Below, one piece after another: positions 23,851 to 31,630 of a stretch of DNA of 36,145 bases. Under the pieces are notes generated by a model. The model ran no database searches, had not been told where the DNA came from, and saw only the letters and a list, made by a program, of their open reading frames with translations. The position numbers and the translations under genes were made by a program. The stretch covers positions 1 to 36,145 of the forward strand of contig CAZRDB010000027.1 of NCBI GenBank assembly GCA_964598695.1, read 5' to 3'. The stretch comes from CAZRDB01 sp964598695 (GTDB lineage Bacteria > Armatimonadota > Zipacnadia > UBA1398). Within the stretch, counting starts at the first letter, position 1. Each line of letters begins with the position of its first letter.

Positions 23851-25241
23851 CGGAGGCACCCGAGGACCTCCTCCGCAAGCTGCCTCGCCCGCTCGGGGGT
23901 CGGGGCGTCGAACACGCCGACGAGCGTGCGTGGCGGCAGCTTCTCCTGGGCCGGAATGTAGGCGAACTTGCCCGGGTCCCACTCGTAGGGCTCGTCGGGC
24001 GTGAGCGGCTTCCCGGGCTTCTCGATCACCGCCCGCGCGTCCGTGAGCGCGGCCTCCCACTCTTCGCTCGCGGCGTACCGGACGGCCAGAACGATCTCCT
24101 TCCGCGGCGGGTCTCCGAGAACGACGATCAGCCCGTCGGTGCCCGGCCCGAGGTGGAGCACGTTCGAAGTCGAGAGGTAGACGTAGTTCATCTGCTCGTA
24201 GGACTCGTGGAACCAGTGGAGCCGCGTCACATCGCCGGCGAGGCCCTCGAGCTTCTCGACCAGCTTGGGCCGCGATCCCTCGGGGCCGAGCACGGGGCCG
24301 AGCGCCGCCGCGATCTCCCGCATCGGCGCGGAGAGATCGACCCCGCGCACGCCGGCCTTCACCTCGACGTAGGTGCAGCCGTGCCACAGGTGCAGCGTTC
24401 GGCCGTTGTCGAGCGCGAGCTGCACCGGCAGGTCGGTCGGCTTCCCCTTCGCCTGCACGCTGAAGTAGCCGAACGCGTCCGGGCCACTGCGGAAGCGGTA
24501 GACGTCGACGATGACCTTGTCGGTCCCCCGCACGTACCGGCCGCCGACCATCCCCTCGAGACCGTAGCGCATGGGCTTGTCGGCGGCGCCATCGATGTAG
24601 TCGTAGATCGTCTTCGTGTCGTAGGTGACCGGCTCCGTGAGCGACCACTCCCCGAGGCTCGCCGGCAGCGCCACGGGAACGGTACGCCGCATCCGGGCGA
24701 CCGCTTCGTTGCCCGACCAGGCATCGGTCCCGCCCGCGAGCAGCAGGAGCCCGAAGCCTCCGGACGAACGCACCAGGGCCCCGCTCAGGGGGGGGCCCTC
24801 CGCGAGTTGGGAGAAGCACTCGCCGGCGGCTCCCTCCGGCGCCACGCTGCGGTAGATCGGCTCCAGTGCCGCGGCATCGGGGGCCATCAGGACGAGCACG
24901 TTCGTGTGGAGATCCCCCGCGGCGATCTCCACCGTCGCGCCCTCGCCCCCGGCAGGCAGGTCCGGCGCGCCCTTGGGGAGCGGCAGACGGCTCTGGTCCC
25001 ATGCCCGCTTGAGCCCGTCGCTGTCCTTGACGGGCGCGTAGCCGATATCGGGCGACAGGCCCAGCAGCGCGGCCACGACGGGCGAGAGGGTGTCGCCCAG
25101 GAGCGCCGTCGAGACCGGCGGCGCGGTAACCGCCGCGACAGCGGAGGCGGATGCTGGCTGCCGGGCCTGCGAGCACCCCGCCGAGCACGAGATCAGAGCC
25201 AGAACTCCCGCCAGAGCCGGCACCAGGGCCTGTGTGCGCAT
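23847..25241 (-). CDS. DUF6599-type lipoprotein
   Basis: This is a 464-aa predicted lipoprotein. The N-terminus (ALVPALAGVLALISC) has a lipobox around LISC, followed by an Ala/Ser/Pro-rich linker. Residues about 195-310 fit the DUF6599 pattern, with TIYDYIDGAADKPMRYGLEG, VIVDVYRFRSGPDAFGYFSV and a later LHLWHGCTYVEV. DUF6599 proteins occur mainly in Planctomycetes, Armatimonadota and Deltaproteobacteria and have no known function. The ATG at 25241 follows GGAGGG with a 7-nt spacer. It lies 15 nt after the SafE-like gene and shares a GTGA overlap with the polyferredoxin, implying coupled translation and an envelope-facing role near that protein. No catalytic motif is visible. Confidence 0.8.
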   Translation of the reverse strand: MRTQALVPALAGVLALISCSAGCSQARQPASASAVAAVTAPPVSTALLGDTLSPVVAALLGLSPDIGYAPVKDSDGLKRAWDQSRLPLPKGAPDLPAGGEGATVEIAAGDLHTNVLVLMAPDAAALEPIYRSVAPEGAAGECFSQLAEGPPLSGALVRSSGGFGLLLLAGGTDAWSGNEAVARMRRTVPVALPASLGEWSLTEPVTYDTKTIYDYIDGAADKPMRYGLEGMVGGRYVRGTDKVIVDVYRFRSGPDAFGYFSVQAKGKPTDLPVQLALDNGRTLHLWHGCTYVEVKAGVRGVDLSAPMREIAAALGPVLGPEGSRPKLVEKLEGLAGDVTRLHWFHESYEQMNYVYLSTSNVLHLGPGTDGLIVVLGDPPRKEIVLAVRYAASEEWEAALTDARAVIEKPGKPLTPDEPYEWDPGKFAYIPAQEKLPPRTLVGVFDAPTPERARQLAEEVLGCLR

Positions 25242-25256
25242 CGCGAACCCCTCCGT

Positions 25257-25883
25257 CTAGCCTCCCCGCAGAGCCACGACGCCCTGCGCCATGAACCAGA
25301 TCGCCGCCAATACCGCCGCCGCCCGTCCCAGCTCCCGCAGCCGCCCGGCGACCGCCTCCAGCCCGAGCAACGCGAACGCCATCGTCGGCGCCGTCGTCGC
25401 TACAAGGAACCCGCTCGCCAGCGCGACGGCCTCCCCGGTCCCGCCCCGCTCGCCGACGGCCGCGCAGGCCAGCAGCAGCGGGGGGCACGGGCTCAGCCCC
25501 ACGAGCAGGCCGAACAGCCACGGCGCGCGCCGGCCGTACTCCCAACGGTGCAGGCTCCGGCAGACCCGCAGCTCGGGCAGGTTCGCGAACAACGCGTAGG
25601 CGAGCACCGCGGCCGCCAGCGCGATCAGCCCGACCCCGGCCACCGTGCGGCTCCAGGCCGTGTCGGCCAGGGCGCCACCCAGGGCCGCCGCACCGGCCAG
25701 CACGGCGAGGTAGCCCAGTACGCGCCCCGCCTGGAACACAAGCGCCACGCGCCAGGGCGAGACACCCTCCTCGCGCGCGCCCACAACCACCGGCGCGAGC
25801 GCCGGCCCGCAGATCCCGATGCAGTGGGCGCTCGACGCCAGCCCGAGCATCAGCCCCTCGCCGACCGCCTGGCCGAGGCTCAC
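25257..25883 (-). CDS. SafE/UreH-like multi-pass membrane protein
   Basis: This 208-aa membrane protein has about six helices and belongs to the SafE/UreH/DsbD-transmembrane superfamily (COG2836-like). It has the signature SAHCIGICGP (H20, C21, C25) in helix 1, FQAGRVLGYLAVLAGAAALG in the middle and LSPCPPLLLACA in the second half, the usual paired CxxxC/PCPP arrangement. Relatives move metals or reducing equivalents across the membrane, often for cytochrome or copper-enzyme maturation. A GTG at 25883 overlaps the upstream HEAT gene stop as GTGA, and the DUF6599 gene starts 15 nt downstream. Metal or thiol handling for the neighbouring iron-sulfur proteins is plausible. It is not a full DsbD because it lacks thioredoxin-like domains. 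Confidence 0.82.
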   Translation of the reverse strand: MSLGQAVGEGLMLGLASSAHCIGICGPALAPVVVGAREEGVSPWRVALVFQAGRVLGYLAVLAGAAALGGALADTAWSRTVAGVGLIALAAAVLAYALFANLPELRVCRSLHRWEYGRRAPWLFGLLVGLSPCPPLLLACAAVGERGGTGEAVALASGFLVATTAPTMAFALLGLEAVAGRLRELGRAAAVLAAIWFMAQGVVALRGG

Positions 25884-27418
25884 GCGGCGAGCGAGGTCGC
25901 CGGGTGGCTGCGGCGGTGCGCCAGCCAACCCACCGCGGCCAGCACCAGCACGAGCGGCACGCCCCACGCGAAGCCGTAGAGATCGCCGTACCGCCGGATG
26001 CTCACGGCGAGCTCGCCGACGGGCTTGGCCAGGCTGTTGTTGGCCACCACGAGTTCGGCCTCCGTGCCCGGGAGCGCCACGGCGAACGTCACAGGGGCGG
26101 CCAGCTCCTTGCAGGTCAGGGTCACGTCCAGGTCGGCCATCGCGGCCGCCGCACCCGGTTCGCCCGGCAGGTTGAGCGCGAGCGCGCGGATCTCCGTCGG
26201 GCGCAGCTCGGCGATCGGCTCCGAGCGGACCTCGCCCGCCGGGGTCCGCACCGCGAGCACCACGTCGTGCACCGGGGCGGGGTAGCCGTGGTAGAGCTGA
26301 ACCGTGAGCACCCCGCCGGCCTGGACGGTCGGCAGGGGCGCCGAGGGGTTGACGAAGAAGCGGTCGGGCGCGAGGCCCGAGAGCGCCTGGGCGCCCGGAC
26401 CGCCCATGGCGACCTCGAGTTCGCGCCGCGGGGCCGAGGCCTCGTCCGGAGCCTTCTTCTCCTGCTGGTCGGCGAGGCTCAGGAGCGCGTCGCCCGCGAA
26501 GACGATCTGGTCGGGGTCGCCCTCGCGCAACGTGCGCGCGAGGACCGCGAGGGCGTCCTCGTTCCCGGCGTAGGCGCAGCCCCAGGCGGCCGCCGTGCGA
26601 ACCCACACATCGTCGTGGGTCATGAAGCCGGCCAGCTCGTCCGGCAGACGCGGATCGAAGTCGTCGGCCAGGATCACGGCCGTCGCGGCGCAGCAGCAGA
26701 CGAAGGGATCGGGGTCCAGGAGGATCGGCTTGATCTCGTCGACGCGCTGGTCCATGATCCCCAGCGCGAGGAGCGCGGTGCCCTTGACCTGGCCGTCGCG
26801 TGAGCCCGCGAGCTGGGCGATCGGCTCGACCAGCGCCTCACACTTCGACCGGCCGGCCGCGCGCAGGGCCCGGATCATGTAGCCGCGGCCGTGGGCGTCC
26901 TGGAAGTACTCCTCCACGAACTTGTCGATACCCTCGGGGCTGTCGCGGCGGGCGAGGGACTCGGCCACGAGCAGCCACGAACTCGCGTTGCCTTCGTCGT
27001 AGTAGCCCACGAGTTCCTCGTCGGTCGGCTCCGAGAGAGGCCGAAAGCCGACGTTGTCGGCGCCGATCGCCAGCTTGAGCGTGTGCGCCCCCTCGCGCGC
27101 GCCCTCGGCGGCCGTCACCCGGACGGTGAAGACCTCCTTCTGGCCGGGCACCAGCTCATCCATCGACTCGGGCTCCACGGTCGCCTTCACCGCGGGGTCG
27201 TCGGTCTCGGCCGTCAGCCGGACGTTGCGGAGGAATGTGGGGTAGTTGTTGCGGACGAAGATCCGCACCTGCTCGTTGGTCTCGAGCAGCAGGCCCGGCT
27301 TCTCCGGCTTCACGATGATCCGGTCGGGTGTGCGGTAGATGTTGTTGCACAGGTGCGCCCAACTCGCGCTGGCGAGCACCGCGAAAAGAACGATCGCTCC
27401 GAGCCCGGCACGTCTCAT
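25880..27418 (-). CDS. Exported HEAT-repeat protein with C-terminal membrane anchor
   Basis: This 512-aa exported protein is probably anchored at its C-terminus. A signal peptide (GAIVLFAVLASASWA) precedes HLCNNIYRTPDRII and an Ig-like beta domain (about 25-125, EQVRIFVRNNYPTFLRNVRL). Helical HEAT-like repeats follow (about 165-310, with KGTALLALGIMDQRVDEIKP and DDVWVRTAAAWGCAYAGNED), including a CCCAATAV stretch with three adjacent Cys. A second beta region ends in a single helix (FAWGVPLVLVLAAVGWLA) and a basic tail. The ATG at 27418 gives a clean signal peptide; upstream in-frame GTGs are possible. It lies 54 nt after the activator gene and shares a GTGA overlap with the SafE-like gene. 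A scaffolding or ligand-sensing role outside the membrane is inferred. The function is unknown. Confidence 0.75.
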   Translation of the reverse strand: MRRAGLGAIVLFAVLASASWAHLCNNIYRTPDRIIVKPEKPGLLLETNEQVRIFVRNNYPTFLRNVRLTAETDDPAVKATVEPESMDELVPGQKEVFTVRVTAAEGAREGAHTLKLAIGADNVGFRPLSEPTDEELVGYYDEGNASSWLLVAESLARRDSPEGIDKFVEEYFQDAHGRGYMIRALRAAGRSKCEALVEPIAQLAGSRDGQVKGTALLALGIMDQRVDEIKPILLDPDPFVCCCAATAVILADDFDPRLPDELAGFMTHDDVWVRTAAAWGCAYAGNEDALAVLARTLREGDPDQIVFAGDALLSLADQQEKKAPDEASAPRRELEVAMGGPGAQALSGLAPDRFFVNPSAPLPTVQAGGVLTVQLYHGYPAPVHDVVLAVRTPAGEVRSEPIAELRPTEIRALALNLPGEPGAAAAMADLDVTLTCKELAAPVTFAVALPGTEAELVVANNSLAKPVGELAVSIRRYGDLYGFAWGVPLVLVLAAVGWLAHRRSHPATSLAA

Positions 27419-27472
27419 CACAACCACCGTCCATCCGGCGTGGTGGGCGAGGCGGAGGCCCGCCCGCCTGGT

Positions 27473-28261
27473 TCAGTCGGACTGCTCTCGCGCGAGCAGG
27501 GCGGCGCCCAGCGCTCCCACGAGATCGGGTTCCTGCGGGAGCCGGAGCGCGACGCCCAGCTCCTCCTCGAGCGCGCGGACGAAGCCGCTGTTGCGTGCCG
27601 GCCCGCCGGAGAGGGCGACCGGCTCGGCCAGCCCCACGCGTCGGGCGAGGGCCGCCACCTGACGCGCGGCGCCCCGGCACAGCGCGGCCGCCACATCGGC
27701 CCGCGTGACTCCGCGGGCCAGCAGGCCCACCACTTCGCTCTCGGCGAAGACCGTGCAGACATGGCTGACGGAGACCTGGTCCCCGCCGGTGAGCGCGAGC
27801 GGCCCGAGGTCGTCCAGGTCGATCTCGAGCGCCCGGCACATGTTCTCGAAGAACCGGCCCGTCCCCGCCGCGCACCGGTCGTTCATCGCGAACTCGACCA
27901 CCCGGCCGCCCTCGCCGAGGCGGAGGGCCTTGCAGTCCTGCCCACCGACGTCGATCAGGGAGCGGACCTCGGGGAAGAGCCGGACGATGCCGCGGGCGTG
28001 GCAGGTGATCTCGGTGACCGTCGCGGTGCGGGAAGGGACCCGCTCGCGTCCGTAGCCCGTGGCCGCGACGGCACGATAGGCATCGCCGTTGAGGCCGGCC
28101 TGCTCCCCCGCGTGCAGCAGAACGTGCTCGGCGGCGCGCGCGCACTGGGCCCCGGTCGCCACGAGGCTGAACCCCAGCAACTCGCAGCGATGGTCGACGA
28201 CCACCGCCGCCGTGCTGACCGATCCGACATCGACGCCCGCGTAGAGCGGCGTACTGCTCAT
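27473..28261 (-). CDS. HgdC-type ATPase activator (BadF/BadG/BcrA/D family)
   Basis: This 262-aa protein is the ATP-dependent activator of an HgdB-type iron-sulfur enzyme. In Acidaminococcus, HgdC is a homodimer that holds one [4Fe-4S] cluster between subunits and uses ATP to inject low-potential electrons into its dehydratase. The ASKHA-fold phosphate loop YAGVDVGSVSTAAVVV is at the N-terminus and SLIDVGGQDCKAL follows. The cluster ligands are clear: C130 in NDRCAAGTGRFFE and C169 in SHVCTVFAESEV. Their 39-residue spacing matches C127/C166 of HgdC. A late LSGGPARN loop completes the ATP site. The ATG at 28261 has GGGAG with a 7-nt spacer. It is the first gene of the seven-gene cluster, and its likely client is the HgdB-like protein at 21722-22849. 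Confidence 0.93.
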   Translation of the reverse strand: MSSTPLYAGVDVGSVSTAAVVVDHRCELLGFSLVATGAQCARAAEHVLLHAGEQAGLNGDAYRAVAATGYGRERVPSRTATVTEITCHARGIVRLFPEVRSLIDVGGQDCKALRLGEGGRVVEFAMNDRCAAGTGRFFENMCRALEIDLDDLGPLALTGGDQVSVSHVCTVFAESEVVGLLARGVTRADVAAALCRGAARQVAALARRVGLAEPVALSGGPARNSGFVRALEEELGVALRLPQEPDLVGALGAALLAREQSD

Positions 28262-28431
28262 TGGGCAACTCCCGTGCGAGTGCCCCAACCCCGCAGCTAC
28301 CAGGTTCGCGCGGCGTGGGCGGCTTCCTCCCAGGCCGCGCCTTCACCGTCGCTTAGCCGTTCGAGGGCAGGTCCGGCGGCGGGACAGGGCAAATGGTGTG
28401 GGCAGTCGTCTCGGAAAGGACGTTCGCAGCC

Positions 28432-30000
28432 ATGACCGCATTCCCGGTGCGCCGGAGGGCCACGCGCCTCCTGCTCCCCCTGCTCACCCTGCTCGCCCTG
28501 CCTGCCTTCTCCCAGGAGATCGTGGCCGACCATGCCGTCGGCTCGGTCTTCCATGACCGGGACGCCGACGGAGTCCGCGACGAGGGCGAGGAAGGCCTCG
28601 CGGGCGTCCCCGTCTCCAACGGCCGCGAGGTAGTCGTGACGGGCGAGGACGGCCGCTGGCGCTTGCCGGTAGCCGAGGAAGCCATGCTGTTCGTCGTCAA
28701 GCCCCGCGGCTGGATGACCGCGCGCGACCGCGACAACCACCCGACCTTCGCCTACTTCCACCGGCCGAAGGGCAGCACCACGGTCCGGTTCCCCGGCTTC
28801 GAGCCGACGGGCCCCCTGCCGGCCTCGATCGACTTCCCGCTCGTGCACCACGACGAGCCCGATCGCTTCCAGGCCGTGGTCTTCGGCGACCCGCAGGTCC
28901 GCAACCAACAGGAGATCGACTACCTGAGCCACGATCTCCTCGATGAGGTGGCCCTGATCGACGCGGCCTTCGGACTGACGCTCGGCGACAACGCGTTCGA
29001 CGACCTCAACGTGCTCCCGCCGCTCAAGGCGGCTCTCGGGACCACCCCCTACCCCTGGTACTACACGCTCGGCAACCACGACGAGAACTACGACGCCGAC
29101 AGCGACGCCCACGCCGACGAGACCTACCAGCGGATCATCGGGCCCGCCAACTACGCGTTCAACTGGGGGCCGGTACACTTCATCGTCCTCGACGACGTGG
29201 TGTGGGATCCCGAGAAGAAGCGGTACAGCCCCGGCCTCTCGGCGGAGCAGCTCGAGTTCGTCCGCAACGACCTCGCCCTGGTGGCCCCGGAGACGCTCGT
29301 CGTCTACGCCATGCACATCCCGGTCGAGGAGCTGCCGAACAAGGCCGACCTCTTCGCGCTGTTCGCCGGCCGCCCCAACGTCCTGGCCCTCTCCGGCCAC
29401 ACCCACACGCAGTACCACACCTTCTTCGATGCCACACAGGGATGGCCGAACCCCGAGCCCCACCACAGCTTCACCTGCGCAACGGCCTGCGGCGCCTGGT
29501 GGAGCGGCACCCCCGATGAGTTCGGCATCCCGGTGACCGTGATGAGCGACGGCGCCCCCAACGGCTACATCGTCGCCACCTTCGACGGCTCCGACTACTC
29601 GCTCGCCTTCCGCGCCGCGCGCAGACCCGTGGAGTTCCAGATGCAGATCGACGCCCCCGAGGTCGTGCGGATCGAGCATCTCAGTGAGACCCTCGTCTCG
29701 GCCAACGTCTTCGCGGGCTCCGACCGCTCCACGGTCGAGATGCGCGTTCTCCCGGAGGGCGGCTGGATCACCATGGCGAAAGCCACCGGCAAGCCGGATC
29801 CGACGTTCGTGCGGATGTCCGCGGCCCAGCAGTCGCCGCCCGAGGGCTACCGCAAGGCGAACGGCCCGGGGAGCTGCAACCACCTCTGGGAGGCGCCGCT
29901 GCCCGCCGGGCTCGAAGCCGGCAGCTACCGCATCGAGGTCCGCACGACCGACCTGTACGGCCAGACCTACACGGGCTCCCGCGTGTTCCGCGTCGAGTAG
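28432..30000 (+). CDS. Exported calcineurin-like phosphoesterase, copy 1
   Basis: This is a 522-aa exported metallophosphoesterase. A signal peptide (LLLPLLTLLALPAFSQ) precedes an SdrD-B/MetallophosN-like beta domain (about 35-120, GSVFHDRDADGVRDEGEEG then GVPVSNG). The catalytic domain has the full ligand set: D153-x-Q155 in FGDPQ, GDN with D186/N187, GNHD at 214-217 with the likely catalytic H216, MH at 294-295 and GHTH with H323/H325. A C-terminal beta domain (about 405-522) ends in RVFRVE. The ATG at 28432 gives the signal peptide; the AAAGGA ribosome site is 11 nt away, rather far. It is transcribed away from the HgdC cluster and followed 37 nt later by a paralogue. Substrate is unknown; relatives hydrolyse nucleotides, phospholipids or phosphorylated glycans. 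Confidence 0.88.
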   Translation: MTAFPVRRRATRLLLPLLTLLALPAFSQEIVADHAVGSVFHDRDADGVRDEGEEGLAGVPVSNGREVVVTGEDGRWRLPVAEEAMLFVVKPRGWMTARDRDNHPTFAYFHRPKGSTTVRFPGFEPTGPLPASIDFPLVHHDEPDRFQAVVFGDPQVRNQQEIDYLSHDLLDEVALIDAAFGLTLGDNAFDDLNVLPPLKAALGTTPYPWYYTLGNHDENYDADSDAHADETYQRIIGPANYAFNWGPVHFIVLDDVVWDPEKKRYSPGLSAEQLEFVRNDLALVAPETLVVYAMHIPVEELPNKADLFALFAGRPNVLALSGHTHTQYHTFFDATQGWPNPEPHHSFTCATACGAWWSGTPDEFGIPVTVMSDGAPNGYIVATFDGSDYSLAFRAARRPVEFQMQIDAPEVVRIEHLSETLVSANVFAGSDRSTVEMRVLPEGGWITMAKATGKPDPTFVRMSAAQQSPPEGYRKANGPGSCNHLWEAPLPAGLEAGSYRIEVRTTDLYGQTYTGSRVFRVE

Positions 30001-30037
30001 CGCGCGCCATCGGGGTCCACGGGAGAGGACCACCGAC

Positions 30038-31618
30038 ATGAACCGCACCCACATCGAGCGAGGCGTCCGCAAGGGCGCCTCGCTCGCGTTCGGCCTCCTC
30101 GCGCTGTCGCTCTGCTGGGCGACGCCCTCGAGCGCGGCCGAGCCGGCTCCCGACCACGCGATCGGAACCGTGTTCCACGACGCGGACGGCGACGGCCTGC
30201 GGGACCCGGACGAGCAGGGGATCGCCGGCGTCGCGGTCTCGAACGGGCTCGAGATCGCGGTCTCCGACCGCGACGGCCGCTGGCGCCTGCCCGTGACCGA
30301 CGACACGATCCTCTTCGTCATCAAGCCGCGGGGCTGGATCTCTCCGCCCGATCGCGACAACCACCCCCGGTTCTACTACATCCACCGGCCCGCCGGCAGC
30401 CCGGCGAAGGCCCACCCCGGCGTGGCCCCCACCGGCCGTCTCCCGGGCTCGGTGAACTTCGCGCTGGTCCCGCACGAGGAATCCGACCGGTTCGCGATCG
30501 CCTTGCTCGCCGACCCGCAGGTGGCGACGGCGCGGCAGATCGACTACGTGACGCGCGATCTCCTCGAGGAGCTGGCCGGCGAGCCCGTCGAGCTGGGCCT
30601 GACGCTCGGCGACAACGTCGACGAGGACCTGAGCCTGCTCGCGCCGATCAAGGCGGCCATCGGGACGACGGGCTTCCCCTGGCTGTACGTCTGCGGCAAC
30701 AACGACATGAACTACGATGTGGCCGATTCCGACGCCACGGACACCTTCGAGCGAGTGCTGGGGCCCGCGACCTACGCGTTCGACTGGGGCCCCGTCCACT
30801 TCATCGTGCTCGAGGACCTGGTCTGGGATCCAGCCGCGGGCGACTACCACCACGGCCTGATGCCTGAGCAGATCGAGTTCGTCCGCAACGACCTCGCGCT
30901 CGTGCCCCGCGAGACCCTCGTCGTGATCGCCCTCCACGCGCAGCTCGACTGGGTGCCGGAGGCGCCCGCGCTGCTCGCGCTGTTCGCCGGACGGCCGCAT
31001 GTCGTGGCGATCGCCGGCCACGCGCATGCCCAGAGCCACCGGTTCCTGGGGCCGGAGCACGGCTGGCCGAACCCCGAGCCGCTCCACCAGGCGGTTGTCG
31101 GCGCCGCGTGCGGGCCCGTCTGGCGCGGCCTCCCGAGCGAGTTCGGGATCCCGAGCGCCGTGGCCAACGACGGCACGCCGAACGGCTATGCGCTGATGAC
31201 GTTCGACGGGACGCGCTACGCGATGGAGTACCGCGCGGCGGGGCGGCCGGCCGACTGGCAGATGACGATCGACGCCCCCCTGAGCGTGCGGATCGAGCAG
31301 GCGCCCGAGACCGTCGTCTCGGCCAACGTCTTTGGCGGCTCGGAGCGCTCGGTGGTCGAGATGCGCCTCCGGCCGGGCGGCGCGTGGGAGCCGATGGAGC
31401 GCGTCGAGGCCCGGGATCCCGGGCTGGTTCGCATCGTGGAGAGCCAGGCGGCGGCGCCGGACGGCTACCTGCCGCTCGACCAGGTCGCCGTCTGCACCCA
31501 CCTGTGGCAGGCGCGGCTCCCGGCCGGGCTCACCGCCCGCAGCTACCGGATCGAGGTCCGCACGACCGACATGTTCGGCCACCGCTACTCCGGGTCGCGC
31601 GTGATCCGCGTGGAGTGA
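30038..31618 (+). CDS. Exported calcineurin-like phosphoesterase, copy 2, catalytic His lost
   Basis: This is a 526-aa tandem paralogue of the preceding gene, with the same signal peptide, N-terminal beta domain, phosphoesterase domain and C-terminal beta domain along its full length. Long stretches are shared, such as FVRNDLALV, NPEP and SYRIEVRTTD. Metal-ligand positions are kept (ADPQ, GDN, GHAH with H328/H330), but the GNHD motif reads GNND (221-223), replacing the usual catalytic His with Asn222. In copy 1 the same site is intact. Loss of this His often cripples phosphoester hydrolysis, so the protein may be a binding or regulatory homologue, or may use another acid. The ATG at 30038 has GAGAGGA upstream. 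It ends 12 nt from the convergent sulfatase. Confidence 0.87.
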   Translation: MNRTHIERGVRKGASLAFGLLALSLCWATPSSAAEPAPDHAIGTVFHDADGDGLRDPDEQGIAGVAVSNGLEIAVSDRDGRWRLPVTDDTILFVIKPRGWISPPDRDNHPRFYYIHRPAGSPAKAHPGVAPTGRLPGSVNFALVPHEESDRFAIALLADPQVATARQIDYVTRDLLEELAGEPVELGLTLGDNVDEDLSLLAPIKAAIGTTGFPWLYVCGNNDMNYDVADSDATDTFERVLGPATYAFDWGPVHFIVLEDLVWDPAAGDYHHGLMPEQIEFVRNDLALVPRETLVVIALHAQLDWVPEAPALLALFAGRPHVVAIAGHAHAQSHRFLGPEHGWPNPEPLHQAVVGAACGPVWRGLPSEFGIPSAVANDGTPNGYALMTFDGTRYAMEYRAAGRPADWQMTIDAPLSVRIEQAPETVVSANVFGGSERSVVEMRLRPGGAWEPMERVEARDPGLVRIVESQAAAPDGYLPLDQVAVCTHLWQARLPAGLTARSYRIEVRTTDMFGHRYSGSRVIRVE

Positions 31619-31630
31619 GCCGGGACTCGC

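Noticed and set aside
25257..25883. ArsG-type organoarsenical permease
   Set aside because: The fold is related, but the HC-IGIC-G start is the SafE/UreH signature and no ArsF or thioredoxin partner is present.
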